Shown piece after piece: positions 26,230-33,906 of a DNA stretch of 64,000 nucleotides. The DNA is from Alginatibacterium sediminis (GTDB lineage: Bacteria; Pseudomonadota; Gammaproteobacteria; Enterobacterales; Celerinatantimonadaceae): positions 186,001 through 250,000 of the forward strand of contig NZ_RAQO01000008.1 in NCBI RefSeq assembly GCF_003610775.1, given 5' to 3'. A program made the position numbers and the translations under genes. Position 1 is the first letter of the stretch; each line of letters begins with the position of its first letter. A model generated the notes under the pieces. The model ran no database searches. It saw only the letters and a list, made by a program, of their open reading frames with translations, and was not told the origin of the DNA.

Positions 26230-27552
26230 TTACCACCATACCTCAAACTGAGCGCCAATGTTCAAGGCATAATCTTTGTCGTCTCTAAAGCTGTCGCCTT
26301 CAAAATCTTTCAGATAGCTGGCAAAGATTCGCATCTCTGGTTTTGCCCAGTAAGAGCTACTCGGAGCCCAGGTTTGCGCAATCGTAAATTTACCAATTTT
26401 TTCTTTATCTTTGCCCTTAACGTCATCTTTTAACCAGTAGTCTTCAGTATTTTGTCCACTGAAATAACCGAGCTCAAAGCTGGTACGGTTATGCTCGCTC
26501 CACTTATATATTGGACGTGCTGAGATCGAGAATCCGTTAGTGTCTTCAGAGTTATCGCGCGACCCTTGGAAGTAATACGCTGCATAACCGCTTTCCCAGC
26601 GTTCATTAAGTGCGACCACACCGTGATTTAGAATACGAAATGCCGAAGCACCTACATCGTCTACGTCGTAGCCATAATCGTAACCAACTGCTCCTGTTCC
26701 ACCAATTTGCGCAGCTTGACCGTTATTACCCCACTGCACGACAAACTTGTTAAAGCCGCCATAGAAGTTGCCTTGAGTTTGCTCCAAGGTTAAAGCTACA
26801 CCGCCTTTATCACTATAGTTCGCGTGGTCAGTATTACTCACCTCGGACGTTAAGTAAGGTAACGCATAGTCAAAGCCAAGCTCTAGTTGGCTATCAGTCC
26901 AAAGCGGAATTTCTGACCAACGCATATCGAGGTGGTAGACCGGGAAATCAGCGGTTTCGTCAATTTGTTTTTCATAAGGATCACCAGGATTAACACCAAC
27001 ACCACAATCATTGAGCTCTTGGCAAATATCCCACTTACTGTTGGTACCGGTTACCGCTGACTTATCATAAGTACGTGTGATGGCAAACATACCTTTACCG
27101 GTACCTAAATCAACACCTTCAATACCGACACTCGGCGCTGATGCATTCCAGTAGTACCAATCAAGATGATAAACATCGTGGCGCTGATTATAGCGTTTAC
27201 CTATCCAAGCCGTTGTCCCTTCGCCGAAGAAGTTACGTGCTTGCATGTTCACTTGGCGAAATGATGGACTCACCTCTTCCCAATCGCCGGCTGACTGCCC
27301 CGGTGCATAAGCAAACAAGGTATCAAAATAGAATGATTTTCCATCTTGCTCCCATAGTTCTTTGCCCAATCCGATTTCTACAAACGTATCTGGCTGACCT
27401 AAGCGACCAACTTTAGCCGGTTCAAGTTCTTGCATGTCGCCATCATTACTAATGCCAACTGCACTACGCGCATAACCATGAAAATCGAAAGCGGAAACTG
27501 ATGTACTCATTAGCGCCGTAATAACTGCAATGGATAGTGTGTTTTTCTTCAT
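26230..27552 (-). CDS. lamB: Maltoporin LamB (copy 1)
   Basis: 440-aa outer-membrane trimeric porin for maltodextrins. The signal peptide is 1-22 (STSVSA). The mature protein starts FDFHGYARSAVG, the LamB hallmark, and ends in aromatic residues (FEVWW) as required for OMP assembly. KSFYFDTLFAYAPGQ and WIGKRYNQRHDVYHLDWYYWN are LamB signatures, and YYWN includes the sugar-slide aromatics. It is a close paralogue of the downstream copy; the main differences are near residues 180-205 and 250-260, probably surface loops. No malEFGK or malT genes are nearby. Confidence 0.93.
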   Translation of the reverse strand: MKKNTLSIAVITALMSTSVSAFDFHGYARSAVGISNDGDMQELEPAKVGRLGQPDTFVEIGLGKELWEQDGKSFYFDTLFAYAPGQSAGDWEEVSPSFRQVNMQARNFFGEGTTAWIGKRYNQRHDVYHLDWYYWNASAPSVGIEGVDLGTGKGMFAITRTYDKSAVTGTNSKWDICQELNDCGVGVNPGDPYEKQIDETADFPVYHLDMRWSEIPLWTDSQLELGFDYALPYLTSEVSNTDHANYSDKGGVALTLEQTQGNFYGGFNKFVVQWGNNGQAAQIGGTGAVGYDYGYDVDDVGASAFRILNHGVVALNERWESGYAAYYFQGSRDNSEDTNGFSISARPIYKWSEHNRTSFELGYFSGQNTEDYWLKDDVKGKDKEKIGKFTIAQTWAPSSSYWAKPEMRIFASYLKDFEGDSFRDDKDYALNIGAQFEVWW

Positions 27553-27998
27553 TATTTGTCCTTGGTTCGCCCCTTTCCCGGAGACGGTTACAGATGAGCT
27601 TTTTAGTTAGCCCTTAATTGCCAACTGAGTATAATTAGGAATAAAACACTAAAATAGACAAATAATTCAGAATGTAAGGCTTTATATAAAATAGATATCA
27701 GAGAAAAGGGTTTCAATCACACTTTAAAACATCACTAAAGTCTAATTTGCACAAACAGTAAGCAGATTAAACTACCAATAGATAATCATGCGGTTCAAAA
27801 TTTTAATAACAGAACCTAAACACCGAGAAAACAGCACAATAATCCAAGGCTCGCAACTAGGGATAGTTGGGTTGGGTTGGGCTGGTTTGGGTTGGCTCGC
27901 CAAAATAGGGGCAATTTTACTATCGAAAAAACTTTGGCATTCTTTACTGTGCTTTCGATGTCATTCTATCCACTTAAAATAGCAGGATAGAAAGACAA
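27553..27998. other. Intergenic region between the two maltoporin genes
   Basis: No convincing gene. It holds the promoter region of copy 1, including a segment GGTTTCAATCACACT-like (about 27707-27725) that resembles the sequence upstream of copy 2, and a G-rich run at 27869-27891. A 64-aa open frame here has no coding character. Confidence 0.6.
27869..27891 (+). other. Canonical G-quadruplex motif
   Basis: Four GGG tracts (27869-71, 27874-76, 27879-81, 27889-91) are separated by loops of 2, 2 and 7 bases, fitting G3-N1-7 rules. It is on the plus strand, about 320 bp upstream of the first maltoporin gene. An isolated G-rich patch of this kind is rare in this AT-leaning genome. Confidence 0.6.
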
Positions 27999-28025
27999 AA
28001 AGCCCCGAAATCAACGGGGCTTTAA
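27996..28025 (-). terminator. Terminator after the second maltoporin gene
   Basis: Arms AAAGCCCCG (27999-28007) and CGGGGCTTT (28015-28023), loop seven. On the minus strand the hairpin is followed by TTTTG. It separates the two maltoporin transcription units. Confidence 0.8.
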
Positions 28026-28053
28026 CGCAACTTATACAATGATGGGGTTTGGT

Positions 28054-29385
28054 TTACCACCAAACCTCAAATTGTGCGCCGATGTTCAATGCATAGTCTT
28101 TATCATCTCTAAAGCTATTGCCTTCAAAGTCTTTTAAGTATGACGCAAACAGACGCAACTCTGGCTTAGCCCAGTAGCTATTACTTGGAGCCCAAGTTTG
28201 GGCAATGGTGAATTTACCATTGGTTTGTTTACTGGTTCCTGAAACAGCATCTTTGCCCCAATATCCATCTTGGTTTTCACCAGCAAAATAACCAACTTCA
28301 AACGAGGTGCGGTTATGCTCATTCCATTTATAAATTGGACGGGCACTAACTGAAAAACCATTGGTATCACTTGAATTGTCGCGAGAGCCTTGGAAATAGT
28401 ATGCTGCATAGCCGCTCTCCCAGTTTTCACCTAAGTTCACAACACCATGGTTTAGAATACGAAACGCGCTGGCACCAGCATCGTCAACGTCGTAGCCATA
28501 GTCATAACCTACCGCTCCAGTACTACCGATTTGTGCCGCTTGACCGTTGTTACCCCATTGCAGAACAAACTTGTTAAATCCACCAAAGAAGTTTCCTTGG
28601 GTTTGTTCTAGGGTTAGGGCTACGCCGCCATTTTTGGTTGCATTAGCATCTTTAGCAACAGCTGTTATATAAGGCAATGCATAATCAAAACCAAGTTCAA
28701 GGTTACCATCTGCCCAAACTGGGATCTCTGCCCAACGCGCATCTAAATGATAGACTGGAAAATCGGTTGATTGGTCAGTTTCAACTTGATAAATATCACC
28801 AAGAGCTACTGTGGACCCATCTAGATTTTCACATCCAGCATCTGCTAAGCAAACTTGGTTGCTTGTTTCTGATCCTGTAATCGCCGATTTATCGTAGGTA
28901 CGAGTTACGGCAAACATACCTTTACCGGTTCCCAAATCGACGCCTTCAATACCCACACTTGGTGCAGAAGCATTCCAGTAATACCAATCAAGATGATAAA
29001 CATCATGACGTTGGTTATAACGCTTACCAATCCAGAAATTAGTACCTTCACCGAACAAGTTACGCGCTTGTACGTTAATTTCACGCCATGCTGGAGTTAC
29101 TGAAGTCCAGTCGCCACCAATTTGGCCGGGAGCAAAAGCAAGTAAGGTATCAAAGTAGAATGATTTTCCATCCTGCTCCCAAAGCTCTTGTCCGAACTTA
29201 AGCTCACCAAAAGTATCCGGCTGACCTAAACGACCTACTTTAGCAGGCTCGAGCTCTTGCATTGCACCATCATTGCTAAAACCAACTGCGCTACGCGCAT
29301 AACCATGGAAGTCAACTGCAAGCGCAGATGTACTTAAAATCGCAGAGGTAACTGCGATCGCGAGTGTTTTAATTTTCATGTTCAT
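28054..29385 (-). CDS. lamB: Maltoporin LamB (copy 2)
   Basis: 443-aa outer-membrane maltodextrin porin, paralogous to the gene at 26.2 kb. Signal peptide 1-23 (STSALA); the mature N-terminus is VDFHGYARSAVG and the C-terminus is FEVWW. Long identical stretches (WYYWNASAPSVGIEGVDLG) show recent duplication. A distinctive loop with two cysteines (QVCLADAGC, near residue 180) has a counterpart in copy 1. It has its own terminator and a leader sharing GCCCCTTTCCCGGAG with copy 1. LacI-type operators lie upstream. Confidence 0.93.
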   Translation of the reverse strand: MNMKIKTLAIAVTSAILSTSALAVDFHGYARSAVGFSNDGAMQELEPAKVGRLGQPDTFGELKFGQELWEQDGKSFYFDTLLAFAPGQIGGDWTSVTPAWREINVQARNLFGEGTNFWIGKRYNQRHDVYHLDWYYWNASAPSVGIEGVDLGTGKGMFAVTRTYDKSAITGSETSNQVCLADAGCENLDGSTVALGDIYQVETDQSTDFPVYHLDARWAEIPVWADGNLELGFDYALPYITAVAKDANATKNGGVALTLEQTQGNFFGGFNKFVLQWGNNGQAAQIGSTGAVGYDYGYDVDDAGASAFRILNHGVVNLGENWESGYAAYYFQGSRDNSSDTNGFSVSARPIYKWNEHNRTSFEVGYFAGENQDGYWGKDAVSGTSKQTNGKFTIAQTWAPSNSYWAKPELRLFASYLKDFEGNSFRDDKDYALNIGAQFEVWW

Positions 29386-29546
29386 TTCCTTTGTTCGCCC
29401 CTTTCCCGGAGGCTGTTCCTTGTATGGGCTTTTTTTTTAATGCCCTTTTATTGCTCGGCGAGTATAGAGAAATATCGAGAACACTCGCTGAGATAAGCCT
29501 CACAAAAAATTCAGGTAATGATGACAAGGGTTGCAATTTAGTTAAC

Positions 29547-29560
29547 GCAAACGGTTTCAG
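29547..29560. promoter_or_regulatory. LacI-type half-conserved operator (site 1)
   Basis: GCAAACGGTTTCAG carries the CG-centred core AAACGGTTT typical of LacI/GalR-family operators. It lies about 160-175 bp upstream of the maltoporin copy 2 start. The matching position upstream of copy 1 reads AAAGGGTTTCAA and has lost the left half. Confidence 0.45.
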
Positions 29561-29632
29561 TCACACTCAAAACACCCAAACAACAGCAATAACTGGCAAT
29601 ATTATTTTAAATAAATGTCCAATTTAAGTTTT

Positions 29633-29646
29633 TGAAACCGTTTTCA
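29633..29646. promoter_or_regulatory. LacI-type operator (site 2)
   Basis: TGAAACCGTTTTCA is a CG-centred 14-bp palindrome with one mismatched pair, as expected for a LacI/GalR-family regulator such as the MalR repressors known in Alteromonadales. No such regulator gene is in the window. Confidence 0.5.
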
Positions 29647-29869
29647 GTGCATTTGTTGGCATGACTATTCTTTCTAAAAGACTGCAATTTGGGGTGAAAT
29701 CACAATGCAGGGAGGTGTTATAGGAAGACTTGAAGCTAAAAAGGAAAGCCTGTTTGAGTTCAAATTAGGCCAAAATCACACAAAGAAACGAGCTTTAAAA
29801 GCACTAATCTAACTCGATATCGAGCTAGATTAGTACCGGTGTCTAAGCAGTAAAATGCAATTATTACGA

Positions 29870-30289
29870 CTAAACTGCGCCATCCAACATTGGACGTAAG
29901 CCTTCTAACGGGTAACCTAATTCGACACCTTTATTAATAATTTGATCGGTATCCAATTGCCCCGCTTTGCCTAAAGCCCACAGTGTGCAACTGCGATTTC
30001 CGGTTCGGCAAAATGCGAGTACTTTGGTATCCGCGCCGGCTAAAGACTCTGCGTATTGCGCTACTAATTGTGGTGTCACTTGGTTAGGGACTAAGGGCAA
30101 ATACACATAATCTAAACCTTGTTCTTTGCAAGCAGATTCAATTTGCTGAGAACTTGGTTGATCGGCTGCTTCACCGTCGGGACGATTATTAATAACTAAG
30201 CCATACCCTAGCTGCGCAAGTTCAACAATATCACTTGGCAGAATTTGAGCACTGACACTAAGTTGTTGATCAATTGATTTAAGTTCCAT
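29870..30289 (-). CDS. DUF442 (Blh N-domain type) sulfurtransferase/phosphatase-like protein
   Basis: 139-aa protein of the TIGR01244/DUF442 family, related to the phosphatase/rhodanese superfamily. Signatures are VINNRPDGE (32-40) and the P-loop C94-R-T-G-N-R-S. In BigR operons of Xylella and Agrobacterium this domain is fused to a persulfide dioxygenase (Blh) and acts in sulfane-sulfur transfer. Here it is a separate last gene, 19 bp after a TauE/SafE permease gene. Cytosolic; probably moves sulfane sulfur between glutathione persulfide and other acceptors. Confidence 0.85.
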   Translation of the reverse strand: MELKSIDQQLSVSAQILPSDIVELAQLGYGLVINNRPDGEAADQPSSQQIESACKEQGLDYVYLPLVPNQVTPQLVAQYAESLAGADTKVLAFCRTGNRSCTLWALGKAGQLDTDQIINKGVELGYPLEGLRPMLDGAV

Positions 30290-30308
30290 GTTCTATCCTT
30301 TTTAACGT

Positions 30309-31082
30309 TTAATTAAACATCGCCAATAGGCTATCCGTAGCAATGTAGATCCCCATAATAACCAGCATCCAACCAAAGACTTGCTGTAAGCGAGCTTGCG
30401 GGATCCGCGGTGCAATCCAAGTTCCTAGCCAAGAACCCATAATCCCAATGAGCGCGATCCAAGCAATTACTGCGGAGTCTAGTTGCAAATTTTGTTGTGC
30501 TAATACGTCCAGATACTTAATAAAACCCGAACTCGACTTAAGCACAATAATAACCAAGCTACTAGCAATCGCTTGGCTCATACTTAAACCACCGAGCACG
30601 ACTAACGCCGGTACAATTAAAAATCCGCCGCCAACCCCGACTAAACCGGTGATAATACCAACCAGTAAACCATCTAAGATTATCTTCCACGTTTTTACTT
30701 GTTCGATATTGCCTGTTGGTAATGCTTTTGGTCGTAGCATAGCCTTCGCAGCCAGCAACATAACCAAGGCAAACAATAACAACTGCAGTAAATCAGAAGT
30801 CCAGATTGAAAGCCAAGCACCTAAATAAGTGCCAAGCATTCCAGGTATGCCAAAGCGTAATACATATGACCACTGTACCTGCTTGCGCCAAATATAGGGT
30901 AAGGATGCCGCAAGTGCTATCAGTGCTACAATGGCTAAGGAGCTTGCAATAGCGACAGTGGGATCCAGCTTCAGTCCATAAAGCAGCACCGGAAGCGTCA
31001 GTATGGATCCTCCTGAACCTAATAAACCTAGGCTTAAGCCAATCACAATTGCTCCCAGGACGGTCACCAACAAATGGGTCAT
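30309..31082 (-). CDS. TauE/SafE family sulfite/sulfur anion exporter
   Basis: 257-aa inner-membrane protein with about eight hydrophobic helices in two repeats. The two GlyGly-rich signatures SLGLLGSGGSILTLPVL (17-33) and TGLVGVGGGFLIVPALV (near 140) are typical of TauE/SafE. Linked to a persulfide dioxygenase and a DUF442 protein, the expected cargo is sulfite or a related sulfur anion. It is the middle gene of the three-gene operon. Confidence 0.9.
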   Translation of the reverse strand: MTHLLVTVLGAIVIGLSLGLLGSGGSILTLPVLLYGLKLDPTVAIASSLAIVALIALAASLPYIWRKQVQWSYVLRFGIPGMLGTYLGAWLSIWTSDLLQLLLFALVMLLAAKAMLRPKALPTGNIEQVKTWKIILDGLLVGIITGLVGVGGGFLIVPALVVLGGLSMSQAIASSLVIIVLKSSSGFIKYLDVLAQQNLQLDSAVIAWIALIGIMGSWLGTWIAPRIPQARLQQVFGWMLVIMGIYIATDSLLAMFN

Positions 31083-31091
31083 GGTTTATTC

Positions 31092-31946
31092 CTATAGAGC
31101 GTTAAGTGGGATTTTTAAAAATTGCTGTCCGTTTGTCTCAGCTTCAGGCAGCTTACCTGCATTCATATTGACTTGAACGGATGGTAATAACAAACGAGGA
31201 ACCGCTAAACTTGCATCACGTTGCTGACGAAAACGGACAAACTCTTCTTTGGCAACGCCATCTACCAAATGAATATTATTTTTTTGCTCACCTATCGTAC
31301 TTTGCCACGCATAGTTGTCTCTGCCTGGCGCCTTATAATCGTGACCCGTATACACCAAAGTCTCGTTTGGTAAACGTAACAGTTTTTGAATTGAGTCGTA
31401 CAGTTGACCAGCATCCCCACCAGGAAAATCAGCGCGTGCAGTACCAAAATCAGGCATAAAAAGAGTATCCCCAACAAATAGCGCATCTTCGATCAGATAA
31501 CTCATACAAGCCGGGGTGTGCCCTGGCGTATGTATGGCCGACAAGGATAGCGCGCCAAACGTAATTTTTTGCCCATCGCTAACCAGAATATCAAATTGAC
31601 TACCATCGGTGGCAAAGCTTTCCGGCGCATTAAAAAGTTGTCCAAATACTTCTTGAACTTGGCTCACATGCTCACCAATTGCTATTTTTCCACCCAACTG
31701 CTGTTTAAGGTACTGCGCACCGCTAAGGTGGTCAGCATGGACATGGGTTTCAATAATAAGCTCAAGCTTGAGTTGCTTAGCTTTAATAAATCCAATTATT
31801 TTTTGAACACTCGCATCATCAGTTCGACCGGACGCAGGGTCATAATCCATGACCGGGTCGATCACAAGGGCTGCTTGAGTAACTGGGTCAATAACAATAT
31901 AGCTGAGCGTATTGGTGGCATCGTCAAAGAAACTTTCGATTTTCAT
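31092..31946 (-). CDS. Persulfide dioxygenase-type metallo-beta-lactamase protein
   Basis: 284-aa MBL-fold protein of the ETHE1/Blh type that oxidises glutathione persulfide to sulfite. The metal motif H68-V-H70-A-D72-H73 is followed by HTPGHTPACMSYL, FVGDTLFMPDFGTAR and the VYTGHDYK His. The set matches the mononuclear Fe site of persulfide dioxygenases. The ARADFPGGDA segment corresponds to the conserved substrate region. It is the first gene of an operon with the permease and DUF442 protein. AAGGTG lies six bases upstream of the ATG, and a sigma54 promoter is about 50 bp upstream. Confidence 0.88.
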   Translation of the reverse strand: MKIESFFDDATNTLSYIVIDPVTQAALVIDPVMDYDPASGRTDDASVQKIIGFIKAKQLKLELIIETHVHADHLSGAQYLKQQLGGKIAIGEHVSQVQEVFGQLFNAPESFATDGSQFDILVSDGQKITFGALSLSAIHTPGHTPACMSYLIEDALFVGDTLFMPDFGTARADFPGGDAGQLYDSIQKLLRLPNETLVYTGHDYKAPGRDNYAWQSTIGEQKNNIHLVDGVAKEEFVRFRQQRDASLAVPRLLLPSVQVNMNAGKLPEAETNGQQFLKIPLNAL

Positions 31947-31993
31947 AATTACACCTTATTCCGAGTTAAGCTTATGAAGATTTACCTAATATA

Positions 31994-32009
31994 CGCAATC
32001 TTTAGGCCA
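31994..32009 (-). promoter_or_regulatory. Sigma54 (-24/-12) promoter of the persulfide operon
   Basis: On the minus strand, TGGCCTAAAGATTGCG matches TGGCAC-N5-TTGCW at the invariant GG and GC with correct spacing. The ATG of the dioxygenase gene lies 48 bp downstream. The neighbouring sigma54 activator gene and two upstream palindromes support it. Confidence 0.75.
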
Positions 32010-32094
32010 ACATTTCAAATCCAGCTGTAGCGGGTTATTTTGAACAAGTGTTATCAAGCATCCATATTGAGCGCCATTTATGTCAGTATTTTTA

Positions 32095-32108
32095 TGTCAA
32101 ATTTGACA
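32095..32108. promoter_or_regulatory. Activator-binding palindrome, site 1
   Basis: TGTCAAATTTGACA is a perfect 14-bp palindrome about 90-100 bp upstream of the sigma54 promoter, a usual distance for an enhancer-type site of an AAA+ activator. Confidence 0.65.
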
Positions 32109-32121
32109 CAGATAGATTTTA

Positions 32122-32137
32122 CTGCCAAATTTGACAG
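32122..32137. promoter_or_regulatory. Activator-binding palindrome, site 2
   Basis: CTGCCAAATTTGACAG repeats the AAATTT-centred palindrome of site 1 with one mismatched pair; the centres are 28 bp apart. It ends about 22 bp before the probable start of the activator gene, so autoregulation is possible. Confidence 0.6.
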
Positions 32138-32159
32138 TGAATGGTAAATGGAGAGCTTT

Positions 32160-33125
32160 ATGAGCAGCGGTGAAATGATTGGAGAGAGCGATGCATTTGT
32201 TCAATTGAAACAGCAAATTCAACGCGTTTCTCCCAGCAATGCAACGGTATTATTACTCGGACAATCGGGCAGCGGTAAAGAACTCGCCGCGGCTCAAATT
32301 CATCAACTCAGCCAACGCCGAAGCATGCCATTTGTAACAGTAGAGTGCAGTGGTTTGGCGGCAAGCCTTTTCGAAAGTGAGCTATTTGGTCATCGCAAAG
32401 GGGCGTTTACTGGGGCAATTTCAAATCATATTGGCTTGGTTGAAAGCGCTCAAGGTGGCACTTTATTTTTAGATGAAATTGGTGAAGTTCCGCTGAGTGA
32501 ACAAGTAAAACTATTACGTCTGATAGAAACCCAAAGCTTTCGTCGAGTAGGAAGTACCGAAGTTCGCCAGGCTGACTTCAGACTCATTGCGGCTACCAAC
32601 AAAAATTTACGACAAATGGTAAGTGATGGCAGTTTTCGAGAAGACTTGTTCTATCGCCTAAATGTCTTTGAGTTGCACCTGCCAACGCTCAAACAGCGGA
32701 AAAATGATATTTTAAGCCTATTTTTCCACTTCTCTCACAGCATTGCTGCTGAACGAAAAATTCGATTAAGCCTTTCTGCGCAAACATGTCTATTAAGCTA
32801 TGACTATCCAGGAAACATTCGAGAACTGCGCAACGTCGTAGAACGCGCTTTAATTATGAGTGATGGTGATTATATTGAACCAAAGCATTTACCAGGAGTT
32901 TGCCAAAATTGCGATATACCCAAGCAAATAACTCGAATAAACGTAGAACCACAGTCTACAGCTGTATTTGAGGCTCAATTAACACCGCCCACTGATGCCG
33001 AAAAAGTTAAACAACACTATATACGAAGCGCCGCACAACATTTTTCAGGTAGCCGAGCACAATTAGCTAAGCATCTGGGACTAGGTGAGCGCAGTCTTTA
33101 TCGCTATCTAAAAATGCCAGAATAG
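32160..33125 (+). CDS. Sigma54-dependent activator without sensor domain (FisR-like)
   Basis: 321-aa AAA+ transcription activator. Walker A is GQSGSGKE (34-41), the sigma54-contact loop GAFTGA (81-86), and Walker [27 protein letters not shown] lies at the end of the AAA+ module, and the C-terminal Fis-type HTH is [20 protein letters not shown]. The N-terminus begins directly with the AAA+ domain ([10 protein letters not shown]); there is no receiver, GAF or PAS domain. A linker carries C248-Q-N-C251. It is divergent from the persulfide operon, which it most likely activates. I chose the ATG at 32160 because GGAG lies six bases before it; the ATG at 32148 is an alternative. Confidence 0.9.
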   Translation: MSSGEMIGESDAFVQLKQQIQRVSPSNATVLLLGQSGSGKELAAAQIHQLSQRRSMPFVTVECSGLAASLFESELFGHRKGAFTGAISNHIGLVESAQGGTLFLDEIGEVPLSEQVKLLRLIETQSFRRVGSTEVRQADFRLIAATNKNLRQMVSDGSFREDLFYRLNVFELHLPTLKQRKNDILSLFFHFSHSIAAERKIRLSLSAQTCLLSYDYPGNIRELRNVVERALIMSDGDYIEPKHLPGVCQNCDIPKQITRINVEPQSTAVFEAQLTPPTDAEKVKQHYIRSAAQHFSGSRAQLAKHLGLGERSLYRYLKMPE

Positions 33126-33140
33126 AGACAAAACTACACC

Positions 33141-33184
33141 CGTAGAGTTTAAACTAGAGTCGGAATATGTGTAGAAACTCTACG
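33141..33184. terminator. Inverted repeat between convergent genes
   Basis: CGTAGAGTTT (33141-33150) and AAACTCTACG (33175-33184) are perfect 10-base arms with a 24-base loop. CTACAC (33134-33139) and GTGTAG (33169-33174) form an interleaved second pair. It sits between the activator and the small leftward ORF. It is probably a bidirectional stop, but it lacks T-runs. Confidence 0.4.
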
Positions 33185-33187
33185 CCA

Positions 33188-33361
33188 TTACCTATCGTAG
33201 GAGTAATGGTGTAGAAACTCTGCAGAATCCTTTGCCCCAGCACGAGCATTTCTAATCATCATCAAGATGAAGGTATCCTCAACTCGCTTAGCGCTTTTAT
33301 CTAAAGCCGAACCGAGGTGAAGTGCACTAAAATAAGCGTCGCGTTTTACCGGTGTTCTCAT
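33188..33361 (-). CDS. Small hypothetical protein (57 aa)
   Basis: A short open frame, MRTPVKRDAYFSALHLGSAL..., ending in HHYSYDR. The ATG has AGGAGC at about seven bases. Composition looks like a real soluble protein: an amphipathic helix through LDKSAKRVEDTFILMMIRNAR, and it is Arg/Lys-rich. I do not recognise a characterised family. It is convergent with the sigma54 activator gene and divergent from yggX. Confidence 0.6.
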   Translation of the reverse strand: MRTPVKRDAYFSALHLGSALDKSAKRVEDTFILMMIRNARAGAKDSAEFLHHYSYDR

Positions 33362-33528
33362 ATCTATGCTCCTAATGATTGGTTACGTCTATAACTTTAC
33401 GCGTTGAAGAAGCTCGAACCTATACCAAAAAACCATAATTCTAATCAGGAGATGTATAGACATTCCCATATACAGCTAGATTAATGGTGGTATTCTATAA
33501 CCATAGACCTAAACAAAAGAGATACGCT

Positions 33529-33801
33529 ATGGCTCGCCAAGTTTTTTGCCAACGATTAAAAAAAGATGCTGATGGACTCGATTTTCAATTGATCCCCGGT
33601 GAACTCGGGAAACGCATTTTCGACAATATTTCTAAGGAAGCATGGGCTGAGTGGCAAAAGAAGCAAACCATGTTCATTAATGAGAACAAACTAAATTTAA
33701 TGGATAATGAGCATCGCGCCCGTCTCGAAAAAGAACTGGTTAACTATTTGTTTGAAGATGGCAAAGTAGAAATCGAAGGCTATGTGCCACCTAGCAAGTA
33801 A
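33529..33801 (+). CDS. yggX: Probable Fe(2+)-trafficking protein YggX
   Basis: 90-aa protein beginning [19 protein letters not shown] and ending EGYVPPSK, full-length for YggX. It protects Fe-S clusters from oxidative damage and helps supply iron. The single conserved Cys7 is present. The ATG at 33529 was chosen because YggX homologues begin MAR/MSR here; a longer frame from 33484 adds non-homologous residues. It is normally adjacent to mutY; here it is 7.3 kb away with the maltoporin and sulfur genes between. Confidence 0.93.
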   Translation: MARQVFCQRLKKDADGLDFQLIPGELGKRIFDNISKEAWAEWQKKQTMFINENKLNLMDNEHRARLEKELVNYLFEDGKVEIEGYVPPSK

Positions 33802-33867
33802 GTTTTAGCTTGTCAGCGCTGCTATCAGTTACGCGAAAAACCAAACACATTGAAAGGAGAAATACTC

Positions 33868-33906
33868 ATGATTGTAATTAAAACCCACCGGAAACTTAGC
33901 GCTTAA
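33868..33906 (+). CDS. Candidate leader peptide (12 aa)
   Basis: Twelve-codon frame MIVIKTHRKLSA preceded by a very strong Shine-Dalgarno (AAAGGAGA, seven bases before the ATG). Its 3' half is one arm of a hairpin and its stop codon lies in that hairpin's loop. This is the geometry of an attenuator leader. No single amino acid is enriched, so the signal is not obvious. Confidence 0.45.
   Translation: MIVIKTHRKLSA

Larger units (their letters stand above)
29386..29869. other. Maltoporin copy 2 upstream region
   Basis: A 484-bp region without genes. The half nearest lamB holds its leader and two LacI/GalR-type sites (29547-29560, 29633-29646). The rest, up to the end of the DUF442 gene, shows no recognisable feature. 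Confidence 0.55.

Noticed and set aside
27788-27982. 64-aa open frame between the maltoporin genes
   Set aside because: No ribosome-binding site, composition driven by the G-rich run, and it crosses the region upstream of a promoter; not a credible gene.
33529-33801. Longer YggX from ATG at 33484
   Set aside because: The extra 15 residues do not resemble YggX, and homologues begin at the MARQVFC Met.
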